Assembly: GCA_038025085.1 (NCBI GenBank)
Contig: CM076148.1
Span: forward strand, 1,986,501-2,050,500
From: Tetragonia tetragonoides
Taxonomy: Eukaryota > Streptophyta > Magnoliopsida > Caryophyllales > Aizoaceae
Reading direction: 5' to 3'
DNA: 64,000 bases
The notes beneath the pieces were generated by a model, which saw only the letters and a program-made list of their open reading frames with translations, was not told the DNA's origin and searched no databases. Shown piece after piece: positions 52,746 to 62,859 of this stretch. How positions within the stretch are numbered: position 1 is the stretch's first letter; each line of letters opens with the position of its first letter. A program made the translations under genes and the position numbers.

Positions 52746-54565
52746 TCACTGAGCTAAGTACTGGTGCACCTTGAGCCTGGTGTGCATGCTCGATGAGATG
52801 GCTTTGCCCTTCAAAGCAGTAAATGGGAGCAGCTCGTTTGAGCGGTGGTTTTCCTCCCTGTCCCCCCGTCCACTGCAGTTAACCACAACCTTTGTCCCAT
52901 GAGGTAAAGTAGGGCACAAGTTCTCTAGGTAAGCAAGTGCATGACAGGCTTCAATGGCCGGAAAAATTCCTTCCAATCTGCATATCCTTTTGTATGCTGC
53001 AACATGACACGAGAATTTGTTTTTAGGTCAGAAGTTACTTTTCCCTCGGTAACTTGTTTACAGGGATATTTTCGACTGTTTATTAGTATATGTTTTCTTT
53101 TAAGTTTGGGCCTGCAAACTGGGGTAGCTGCTTACCTTGTAGAGCCTCTTCATCTGTGACAGTGTAGAACTCTGCACGATTATTGTCCTTAAGGTAGCTG
53201 AGCTCAGGACCAACCTCAGGATACTCTAATCTGCAGTTGATGTCAGTCACTAGTTTAGTGCTCTAGTTAAGTTTCTCATTTATGATCATGCTAGGCTAGT
53301 TGACATTTCCTTTTAGGATCCAAAGGGAAGGGAAGTTGATTTTCATTTGCGGAACACTTTTCGAAGCATTGATACATTGCTCTAAGGAATTTCTTTCTTT
53401 CTTGTTTCTTATTTTCTTATTTTTATCTTTTATCTTTTATCTTTACTTCTTAAAATTTATATGTTTCTCTTTATATCAATTGTTAATTTATTACTCGTAT
53501 ATCAAAATAGAGTTTACCCCAACACCAATGGAATGAGGATCAACAATGTGGCCTTCATCATCTTGCAATATGTAGGTCATAGCCCCATGATAGACACCAA
53601 CTGATCCTTTGGTTATGGTAGCTGAATGTCTTCCACTTTCTAATCCACATCCAACTGCTTCAACTCCAATTAGTCTCACCTTTTCATCTTCTATAAATTC
53701 ATGAAATAAACCCATTGCATTTGATCCACCTCCCACAAAGGCAACCAGAACATCTGGTTTCCCACCCCATTTCTCCATTTCTTGTTTCCTCACTTCCTTC
53801 CCAATTTCGGTTGGAACTCCCGGACCATTGTTGGCCATGGGTGTGGCCCGACGACCGAGCTCTTCAAGTGATAGCTGGTCTCAAAGTCATTCAGCCATTC
53901 TTGGATCGCTTCTGAACATGCATGGTTGAATTTTCCATCTACAGACTTTACCTACATGTAAGGATAATGTAAGTATCAAACATGTATTTGATCAAATATA
54001 GTTAAGCTTAACAGCAGGTCTTGTGTAGACTTAGTCCACTGTGGACCAAGTAATTTTGAGGGGTGGCTCCAGGTGAAGTAGGGGGGTGGCTCCAGGTGAA
54101 TAGGGGTGGTGCCAAGTATAAATTTGAGGAGTGACTCTAGGTGAAGTAGGGGTGACTCCACTTTTAGGAGGGGGTGGCTCCAGGTGAAGTAGGGGGTGAC
54201 TCCAAGTATTGGTCCACCATGGACTAAGTCCACACAAGTTTTTGTATAAGCTTAAAAAACAAAGAACAGTTAATTACTTGGGCCCCCAACAACTTCATGA
54301 GGCGCACATTAGAAGGCTGTTTCTGAATATCCAAGCAGCCCATGAACACAGTACTGTTCAGACCAAGCTTAGCGGCAGCAGCAGAGCAGGCCACCCCGTG
54401 CTGACCTGCTCCGGTGGCAGTGACAATGGTCTTGCAGCCCATCAGTTGGGCCAGCATTGCTTGCACGAGGGCGTTGTTGATCTTGTGTGAACCCCCATGG
54501 TTGAGGTCCTCCCTTTTCAGATATATCTCTGGTCCACACCCATCTTTGTCCATGATATGAAAAAT
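52746..54565 (-). pseudogene. Tryptophan synthase beta-like pseudogene, copy 1
   Basis: Derived from a PLP enzyme that joins indole and serine, of the divergent TSB-like clade ([21 protein letters not shown] wording). Homologous exons: 54565-54278 ([21 protein letters not shown] with the PLP-lysine, TGAGQHGVA), 53951-53518 (VGPHPWPTMVREFQ, then KWGGKPDVLVAFVGGGSNAMG), 53230-53136 and 52996-52746 ([20 protein letters not shown]). Lesions: exon 1 and the first half of exon 2 are absent, replaced by unrelated DNA. One base is missing between VREFQ and EIGKE near 53808. The donor at 53517 follows an extra G, which shifts the next exon. A MITE sits in the intron at 54020-54238. It is the only copy that keeps the GGGSN phosphate-binding loop. 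Confidence 0.85.
54020..54238. mobile_element. MITE with internal minisatellite, in a TrpB copy 1 intron
   Basis: Terminal inverted repeats CTTGTGTAGACTTAGTCCAC and CTTGTGTGGACTTAGTCCAT (read inward), each followed by TGGACCAA. The interior is a degenerate minisatellite of about 22-26 bp (GGGTGGCTCCAGGTGAAGTA), about six units. Absent from the same intron of copy 2. A relative without the minisatellite lies at 61144-61260. Confidence 0.78.
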
Positions 54566-56245
54566 TGATGTGTATCCTTCCCTATTAGCTAGTTGACGTG
54601 CCACATGGATGGTCTCCATGCTTGTAGTACATCATATGAAACAGGGTTTGGTTATTATGACAAATCTGTGTAGGTTAAGATGGCCCGCTTTGCTTTGCCA
54701 CACTAGCTGTTATCTAAGTAAGAAAAAAATCCAATCTGATAATGGTTGTACTGTACCTAATATTTGGGTTTGCGTGTGTGCAGTTTGCCTTCGGTATATA
54801 TTTTGCAAATAGAACTTCACAAGAGGTACAATTATCCAACCTAATAGTGTTAATGCACAAAACGTCAAACGGCAAGGTAATTAAACTAATCCTTAGGAAA
54901 AAGGGAAGCTTAATTCTTACAATCTGAGAGATATAGGCTATGTTTGGCCTACCTAGTTGTGAAACTAACTGAAAATTAAGTTAGATGAAGGTAAAATTTT
55001 TGTAGAAAAATAGTTACCAACTTTCTATGAAATGGTAACAAACTGGCCATTTTGTTAACTAAAGTTAGCAGCATTTAGGATGAGCTTCGTTCTCAAAATG
55101 ATTGAGCTTGATCATCTCATAGGATTAATTACATTGTAACCCTTTTCTTTTGAGAAAGGTTTATGGTAATATCTTGTAGAATGCTTGATAGATGATGAGT
55201 TTACCGTGAGTAAAGCATCTGGTTTTTTCAAAGGCTATTGTCTATTATTACAGATGTAAAGATATCAAGGTTCTTTCTTGTCCCAAGTCTGAAGTGACCA
55301 AGCAGTAGAATATGTTGAGGATCTATTTTCAGGACTGGTTGTCTTAGGATGTCAACTAGTTAGTAGTTTGTGGTGCTCTCAATAATGCTATCAATTTTGG
55401 AAGGACTAGTGGATTATGACTGGGGGTGGAGTGAAACTGCTTTTCTGTCTGGTGGTAGTTGCTACAACCTACAGCCTGTCAGCCGCTCAGTGGTGGAATT
55501 AGTCAGTCGACCACGATATTTGTATGCACCGACATGGCGAGATGAGGCTTTGCAATTGCAGCAAGCCATATTTAACAGCTTATGCCTGTCATGTATTGCG
55601 GGACATTTATTTTCTTTATGCGGCATGGGGGTGTAGGGCAGGGACTAAAAGAGCTACATTCAAAATGTTTGGACTATCATTCAGCAGCTATGCAGCATAG
55701 ACAATGTTATGGAGTGTGTAAATTCAATTTCATTCTAGATTAATGTGGTTTGATGTATATATGAAGGGTCTTTATGTTTAGTCATTTGGTGCTCCGAGAT
55801 GATAGCTTTTCTGGAATGCAATCAAACATCCAACAGATTGTATTATCAAGATATGTTACATTCAATATTTTGTTATCAACAGAGCAGTGGAAGCTACTAT
55901 ATCTGGTAACCTCATCTTCTGTTATCTGCAGTGGTGAATGTATAAAGCACAAGAAAGTGGAGTTCTCTCCCTATGAAGATGTAACTGTGGACACACATTG
56001 AAAGGGTGTCTGTGTGCCCCTGAGGACTCTGTTTTTCGCAAGGGTGTAACAGTAGGAGTATATCTTGTTGAACCAATCTTTTTTACCAGGTGAATTACAA
56101 ATCCTTTTCTCTAAATGCATATATATCTCAGTGTCTCATGAAATTGAACTAGCATGCTTGTGTTATGTTGTGAGCATTTTGTTGCTGTTTGTTCATTTTG
56201 AATAATCTTTTTTGCTTGCAAGGAAGCAAGGAAGAGATTAATTAT

Positions 56246-57225
56246 TTAACTTTTTACTACGATAGTATCTTCATTCAATTCAATTGGTTTACAAAACACC
56301 AAACTCTTTTCATGTGGCATTGCTGCTACACATGAGAGTGAGGGATTGGTGATACTTTTGAGCTTATCAAAGTTTTCTGACAATTCTTGTTCAATTATTT
56401 GAAGGTTAAACATATGACCAAACTGCAGAATGGTAGTGGCATCATTGTCTTTTTGAAAACTGATGTTAACCGCGACATTGGTCCCATGAGGTAAAGTAGG
56501 CATAGTTTCTCTAGTCTAGGGAAGCAAATGCACTAACTCTTGTATCTGCATGAACTACAACAATATCAATTTTCATGTCAGTATCTATTCTTCCCTGTAA
56601 TTATTTTTTGAGTTTAATAACTTTTTCAACAAGGTGGTTTTCTCATAAGATGATTGACTGACACTTGTGCGTCAATAGGTAATCCTGGTGACCTGCTGGA
56701 GTTATATCTTCTGGAGTCAGCTTGGAGCAAATAAAGAAAACTCGTACTTCAGAGGTAACATAATCTGAGCTAGCAATTGCATTGTCCACCCATCATCTGT
56801 CTTTGGACAGTCCTCATTGTTGTGTGTAGTAACCTGGATTAAGTGATTAACCATTTAGGATGTTGACTGAAGCTAGCACTGCTAAAACCAATTTCGTGGC
56901 AGATTGGCTAGCAAGCGCTACTCTGTATTAGTGATATTTTTAAGGTGAAGAGCCACTTAACGACGATATCAGAGACTTGAGAGTTTGCGGTTTGGCAGAT
57001 TTTCTAGGCCTGCAGTATGTTGATCCCCATGTAGTCTTGTGTTTATAGTCTGCATCAAACACTTTTTACTGTCCTTTCTTAGGTTGAGGGGAGGGAACTC
57101 ATGTTGCCTCTTTAAATATAGGCATCTTCATCTCTAACTGCATAAAACACTACACTGCAGTCTACATGTGCCATTGTTCGTCAGGATTCAGGAAGCTCAG
57201 CTTAGGCCAGGCCAACCCCAGGTTA
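56246..57225 (-). pseudogene. Old TrpB-like relic B
   Basis: Scraps in gene order: 57225-57178 (GTTGGCCTGGCC region, exon 4-like, with a small insertion) and 56540-56462, which reads MPTLPHGTNVAVN from the last exon and then departs into unrelated sequence. Better preserved at the last exon than relic A. Confidence 0.6.
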
Positions 57226-57659
57226 CTGGTTAAACAACTTCCCGTACGCTGAGGGAAGTTAATATTTTGTACTTGCACTTCCTACACTTTTTCATATCAA
57301 CTAAACGACCATTAAGATAGCAAAACCAAGTCATACATGAGGTTGAATAGATAGTCCCTAATGAGTTTAGTCATAGTTGACCAACTTCAATGTTATTTTC
57401 CAATCGCCTTACATTATACTTCAAATTATGTTGCATTTTCCCCTATATTTTACACAAAAATCACAAAAATACTTAACAATTATTACACATCTAGGTATAA
57501 GCTATGTGTATGAGCAAGCTTGAACTACTTTTCAGCAAAAGCTCGAGCTTGGTGCGTACTACTAAATTATCTAGTCTGGTGCTTGTTTCATCCACTGCTT
57601 CGATCCTAGTAATAACATCGGAGCTGTCATTGAGCACTGGTGCACCTTGAGATGGTTTG

Positions 57660-60386
57660 TTAGTTTATGAATTGGCTTTGCCCATTAAGAGGTAAATGGG
57701 AGTTACTGGTTTGAGCTGCAAGCCGGTGGTTTTCCTCCCTGTCCCCCTGTCCACTGCAGTTAACCACAACCTTGGTCCCATGAGGTAATGTAGGGCACAA
57801 CTTCTCTAGGTAAGCAAGTGCATGAGAGGCTTCAATGGCTGGGCAAATTCCTTCTAATCTGCACAAACTTTTGTATGCTGCAACATCACAAGAGACTTTG
57901 TTTTCAGGTTACTTCTTCCCCTTGGTGGAACCTGTTTTTTTTTTTCTTCTTTTTTTTGGTATTATATCGATGGTAAAAGAAAAAAGAATTTTAAAGGTTG
58001 GCCAAGCTGCGAATGGGGATAGTTGCTTACCATGTATGGCCTCTTCGTCCGTGACAGCGTAGAACTCTGCGCGGTTAATGTCCTTAAGGTAGCTGAGCTC
58101 AGGACCAACCTCAGGATACTCTAATCTGCAAGATGTTGTAAGTCACAAGTTTAATGCTTTGGTTAAGTTTGTAATTTATTTGTCTAAAGATGGTTGAGAC
58201 GACCATGAGTGATCGTGCTAGTTGTGTACCTTTTCCTTTTAGTGAGTGTAAGACGACAATGCAATCTACAGGACATTATACGCTTAGATGTATATGATAA
58301 TACGATACACATGTTTGATTCAATCTCGTACTATCATTTGTTTTATCCGTTTTTGTGCAATCTAGGTGGTGAATATGGACCACATCTCTTATCCAACTTT
58401 TTTTTGCTCATCACATCTCTTATCCAATTAATTGGATATGAGCAACACATTACTTATATTGGATAAGGGTCCTCTCCATTTCCTAAAAGAAATAGAGGTT
58501 TCCATTTCCTAAATGAAGACTAAAATCTCTTTATTGTTTGTTGAAGAGATCTAACCCTCAATTTAGGAAATGAAAGCATACAAAATGGAGAGGATCCGAA
58601 CTCGCGTATATTAGCAATAACGTCGTTTTTTTTTTGGTTTGAGCACAGGTTCACCTAAGCCCTTTGGGCGAAGATTAGTCTTGTTTGCATCTGGTCGACT
58701 CACGAAAGGGTAAAGTACTCTCAGTAAGTAGTTTCTCCATCATTGTTCAAAGTCTAAAACGATAATATTAAAGGCTTAGCCATGAAAAGATATTAAGTCT
58801 ACAACAATAATATTAACCCGCCGTATGTTACTCCAAAAATTAAAATCATATACCAAAATAGAGCTTACCCAACACCAATGGAATGAGGATAAGCAATGTG
58901 GCCCTCATCATCTTGCAACAAGTAGGTCATAGCACCGTGATAGACACCAACTGATCCTTTAGTTAAGGTAGCTGAATGCCTTCGGGTGTGGCCCGACAAC
59001 AGAGCTTTGCAAGAGATAGCTAGTCTCAAAGTCCTTCAGCCATCCTTGGATCGCTTCTGAACAAGCACTTGCGAAGTTTCCATCTACCGAGTGTACCTAC
59101 ATATCAAAATAATGCGAGTCTCAGACAGTGATTACATTTTGTCTCACATATCAAGTGGTGTTCGTTTCAACGCAATGGTGTCATTTCAGTTTAGTGATGT
59201 TCAACCAATTTCAATTCATCACTAAAGAACATCCACAATTAGTACAGGAGAAACTAAGATTAGTTAATTACTTGGGCTCCCAGCAATTTCATGAGGCGCA
59301 CATTAGAAGGCTGTTTCTCAATATCCAAGTGACTCATGAACACAGTACAGTTCAGATCAAGCTTAGCGGCCGCAGCGGCGCAGGCTACCCCGTGCTGGCC
59401 GGCTCCCGTGGCACTGACAATGGTCTTGCAGCCCATCCGTTGGGCCAGCATTGCCTGCGCAATGGCGTTGTTGATCTTGTGTGAACCTCCATGGCTGAGA
59501 TCCTCCCTTTTTAGATATATCTCTGGTCCAAGCCCTTCTTTGTCCTTGTAATGTTCTGTTAGTCTTTTGGCATAATATAAGGGCGTTTCTCGTCCTACAT
59601 AGTCCCTCAAGGCTGTTGCTAGCTCCTCCTGTTTGAACATGATATGATTCCATAATATGCTCATACAGAACCATTAAACAATTGCTTTGGTTTAGTAGTA
59701 TATTTAGTTTATTTGTCAACTAAAAACTAGTAGTTTTTTGAATAGCTGACGTGGCACAAGTAAAAACCCACTTAGACGATTATAACATTGGAGATGTTAG
59801 TTTTCCTTTACTAGGCTTGCCCCAAGATAGTATACTATTATGTTTTTTGATCAAACTAAATACTCATAGCCAAATAGGTGCTATGTACAGCCTCATGCTA
59901 AGGCTGCAATTTGCACATTCAATCAAAATAGGACACATAAACACTTGAAAGGAAATAAAAAAACAATCGTGAAAAGAAACAATTTCCCCTTACGAGTGCT
60001 TTTGTGTCGTGTTTTGGTTGGGGGCGTGAATTGCAACCTCACTACATAAGTACATAACACCCAGACCCAATGGATTATACTTGAAAGAGCAGGAAGAAAA
60101 GTACCTGAAAGTTGGCATCTTGAAGAGCCTTGTGGAATTCATGTTCTAGATCTTTCAAGTATGTGATTAAGAGTTCGGGTACAAATTTGCCTCCATATTT
60201 CCCAAACTTACCGGTACAGGAACTGGTAGCGGTAGCAGTATATGTCATTGATGAACAAGCAGGCCGAAAAGCAAAGCCAGTGATCAATTTGGAAGAATTT
60301 AACATCATCTTTGCAGGGCAATTAATGGTTAATTTTTCGTGTGATGGAAGGAAAGCAGACTGGAGGTTGCATGCTACTGTGTTCAT
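57660..60386 (-). pseudogene. Tryptophan synthase beta-like gene, copy 2, with internal deletion
   Basis: Most complete copy. Exons: 60386-60105 (transit peptide about 1-57, then GKFGKYGGKFVPELLITYL), 59628-59272 ([35 protein letters not shown] with the PLP-lysine, [16 protein letters not shown]), 59096-58869, 58125-58031 and 57877-57660. In the third exon the text runs SSVVGPHP straight into [18 protein letters not shown]. About 200 bases are missing that in copy 1 encode KWGGKPDVLVAFVGGGSNAM, the PLP phosphate loop, and the frame shifts at the join (near 58981). A full enzyme cannot be made. The exon 1 and 2 frames are clean, so the loss may be recent. The C-terminus [11 protein letters not shown] lacks the usual short helix ending. 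A TATATATA box lies at 60459-60468. Confidence 0.85.
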
Positions 60387-60458
60387 TTTAGCAATGTGAG
60401 AGAAGAGAGAAGAATATTAGATTTTATTTGGTTCATAATTGTGTTCTTGAAGGCTTGG

Positions 60459-60468
60459 ATATATATAG
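60459..60468 (-). promoter_or_regulatory. TATA box of TrpB-like copy 2
   Basis: TATATATATC on the minus strand, 73-82 bases upstream of the ATG at 60386. Confidence 0.5.
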
Positions 60469-60469
60469 T

Positions 60470-61143
60470 CAAAATCTGCTACCTACTTTTCTTTTACATC
60501 TGTTCCATAATCTTATATCCACTTTTCGTTTTAGTAATGTTTGGATGTTAAAAGACTCATCTATCCGTACTTTTTGTTGTCATCGATCTTTTTATTCCAA
60601 AATCAACTCCTATTAAACTCTGTGCAAAGGAAAAGTGGATAGCAGATTTTGGAACTGAGGGAGTATATATGAAAAGAGAATGAGAAAATGCGAAAAATGT
60701 GAAAAAACGCGAAATATGTGAGAAAAAATGGGGCGGAACATGGAACATCATGCCCAGCAAGGCAGCAAGTAAACTTTCGAACTGAAAGCCAACAACATGG
60801 CCCAAGAAAATGATAGGGCTAAGAAGAAAACAGAAGAAGGGGACACCAAATGAACTATAGTACTGAAAATACTATACTGATAACTATTTATGATGATAAA
60901 TAATTGAAGGTGGCGAAACCATGGAAATTAGAAGAACCAATTGGATTGATAATTATTGCAAAAGATAAGGAAAAATAATTCAGTGCTTAGCTTCAAAAAG
61001 AAAAAGTACGAGGAACAATGCTAGGATATTTCATTTTTCCAACTCAAGAGGGTGATTGTCAAATTGTCAATGTCATGAGATTAAGGAAGGAAGCTTGTCC
61101 TTTGGATGTGTACTATCACCAGGTCCATCACGCTAGATCATAT
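60470..61143. other. Upstream region of TrpB-like copy 2
   Basis: No gene supported. Near 60490-60660 there are two inverted stretches around TCCACTTTT and AAAAGTGGAT (TATCCACTTTTCGTTTTAGT / GTGGATAGCAGATTTTGGA), perhaps an old MITE. Confidence 0.4.
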
Positions 61144-61260
61144 CTTGTGTGGACTTAGTTCACCATGGACCAAGAATACTATTGGAAATATTTAGGGACA
61201 TGAATGATGTATACAAAAATTTTTAGACTATTAACCCACCATGAGCTAAGTTCACACAAG
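61144..61260. mobile_element. MITE related to 54020-54238
   Basis: CTTGTGTGGACTTAGTTCAC then CATGGACCAA at the left, and CTTGTGTGAACTTAGCTCAT then GGTGGGTTAA at the right, read inward. The interior is short and different. Confidence 0.68.
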
Positions 61261-61505
61261 TTTTTGTAGATCGATTATTAGGTGGTGCCATGTGGCTTGG
61301 ATCGGAATACTGCAAAATAAAAAGTTAAAAAAGAAAATCATTTGTTATCTTGGCGTTTCGTCTAGATATTTAAGCTTGGTCATCTGATTGGATTGATTGT
61401 ACCACTTTTCTTTTGAGAAGTGCCGTGTTTGTGGTAATCTATTCTAAATCATCCTAGGTGGCTAGGTGTGGAAAATATTAAAACTCGGTTTTTTCACATT
61501 GAAAG

Positions 61506-61615
61506 AATGAATGATGTTAATCCAGTGACTTACTCTATATTAATTGCCAACCTCACTTATATCTTATATATATATGTTCACTTGGATTAAGGCTCAATAT
61601 TAAAATGTATCACTA
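61506..61615 (+). repeat. Degenerate TRIM-family LTR remnant
   Basis: TTGCCAACCTCACTTATATC, TATATGTTCACTT and AAATGTATCA follow the order of the LTR at 5942-6102. Confidence 0.45.
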
Positions 61616-61927
61616 AAATTAACATTTAAGGAAACTCGGATTGGGGGGGAAGTCAAGTGAGTCAGCTTATTTAAGTTCGGCTGATTGGATCGTAGTGGAG
61701 TTTATTTTCGCTAATTTTGTGAAGCTATCCGTACTAAATTTTAAGTTTTAACAACGCGAATTAACAAGCACAGTAAATATTGCGTTTCTCTTTTCGAAAT
61801 TTAATGTAGTTAATGAAAATTGAAAAAGCAAGTCTCTCTTCCTTAGCTTTAATGTTTCCTTGTTTCAAATTTACACAGAGGAACGTTACATTTAGCTCAT
61901 TACGCTATAGCGAAAACCCTTGGACCC

Positions 61928-61937
61928 TATATATATA
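61928..61937 (+). promoter_or_regulatory. TATA box of the prolamin-like gene
   Basis: TATATATATA, 81-90 bases upstream of the ATG. This allows a leader of about 60 bases. Confidence 0.65.
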
Positions 61938-62017
61938 GTTTCCATAACTTTGGCCACTCGTCATATTCAGTCCCAAGCAACAATTCACAATATTCACCAA
62001 GCTAATTAAGAAGCTTA

Positions 62018-62482
62018 ATGGCAAGGTCAATAATGTTAGTATCACTCCTAGCCATTAGCTTCGCCTTGGTGGCTGTTTCAGGCGGCCCGGCTCTAGCAAA
62101 TGCCATGACAAGCGACGTCGCTCTCGGCCCTGAGAGCCCACTGGCACCCGAAGGTTCTATGATGTCCGACGACAATGCAGTAATCTCTACACCAAAGCCT
62201 TCTGAAGTTGAGACAATACCAGTGACGGCGAATTGTGCGGCCAAGATCACTTTGGATTGCGCTACACAGCTCCTAAGCGACTCATTATTATTTTTCGAGA
62301 AACAAGACGAGCGTAAGTGTTGCAAACAACTTAGCCGAATGGGAAAGAAATGCAACGACATGCTCGTGAATGATAATATGAGTGCTGAGGGAGCTTCCAA
62401 GAAGAGTGAACAAGTCTGGAACCAGTGCCTTAAAGTTTTGGCAAAGTATCAAATAATAAGACCAAATTTAATGAATTTGTAA
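62018..62482 (+). CDS. Small secreted six-cysteine protein, prolamin-like (ECA1/EC1-like)
   Basis: 154 aa in a single exon. Residues 1-27 form a signal peptide (MARSIMLVSLLAISFALVAV). Residues 28-70 are an acidic, Pro-rich spacer. Residues 71-145 carry six cysteines at about 73, 81, 101, 102, 112 and 137 in the order C-x7-C-x19-CC-x9-C-x24-C, with W134 before the last. This fits the plant prolamin-like domain (Pfam PF05617) found in egg-cell and embryo-sac secreted proteins such as EC1 and ECA1-like proteins. Some members act in gamete activation. Others are of unknown use, so a reproductive role is inference. The start is supported by the TATA box and the signal peptide. It sits between a TrpB pseudogene array and a satellite block. 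Confidence 0.8.
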   Translation: MARSIMLVSLLAISFALVAVSGGPALANAMTSDVALGPESPLAPEGSMMSDDNAVISTPKPSEVETIPVTANCAAKITLDCATQLLSDSLLFFEKQDERKCCKQLSRMGKKCNDMLVNDNMSAEGASKKSEQVWNQCLKVLAKYQIIRPNLMNL

Positions 62483-62859
62483 TGATTTATGTTCTACTTC
62501 AATCTATAATTTAAATAAATACTTTTAGGTATTAGTCCCTTATTATTACCTGAAGTTAATCATATCATCATAATTCATACAGCTACATCAGTATATGCTC
62601 TGATCCTTAAAGTTCTCCATTTTAAGTAGTGTCAATTAGTTGCGTTTATTCTCAATTCATAATAAACGGCCATGATTGAGATAGATATAGATACGAGCGA
62701 GCCAAAGACTCAATTCCCTTGAAAGAAACAAACTAAAAAATTTTGATCAAAATCTTTAATTTATGCATGGGGGCAAATATAATGATCCATTATGTGAGCA
62801 AATTAGTGATATATCGATGGTAAAAGAAAAAAGAGATGATACCTCGCAATGAAAAAGTG
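62483..62859. other. 3' flank of the prolamin-like gene
   Basis: AT-rich 3' UTR and spacer. ATATCGATGGTAAAAGAAAA AAG at 62813-62834 also occurs at 57964-57986 beside TrpB copy 2, which hints at copied DNA. Confidence 0.4.

Larger units (their letters stand above)
49003..54950. repeat. Segmental duplication, unit 1
   Basis: Begins at the mTERF stop (TGTAAAATGCTGG...). Matching landmarks with unit 2 are AAGGTTCTTTCTTGCC (49091 / 55269), GAATATGTTGAGGATCTATT (49144 / 55309), CTAGCAATTGCATTG (51363 / 56770), CAGTCCTCATTGTTG (51403 / 56808) and the TrpB copies. The period is about 6.15 kb. Unit 1 alone has an insertion of about 400 bp near 51860-52300, with a 26-base direct repeat (CAAGCACCCAATGACAATGT; 51965 and 52127). 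Confidence 0.8.
55100..61370. repeat. Segmental duplication, unit 2
   Basis: Matches unit 1 from the DNA next to the mTERF stop through relic B and TrpB copy 2. A third unit appears to start at about 61375: AGCTTGGTCATCTGATTGGA and CTTTTCTTTTGAGAAG match 55105-55160. It breaks off by about 61460. Confidence 0.78.

Noticed and set aside
54609..55636. Missing exon 1 of TrpB copy 1 or a second mTERF body in this stretch
   Set aside because: I looked for the GKFGKYGGKFVPE and mTERF helix texts on both strands and found neither. The frames here are short and unrelated.
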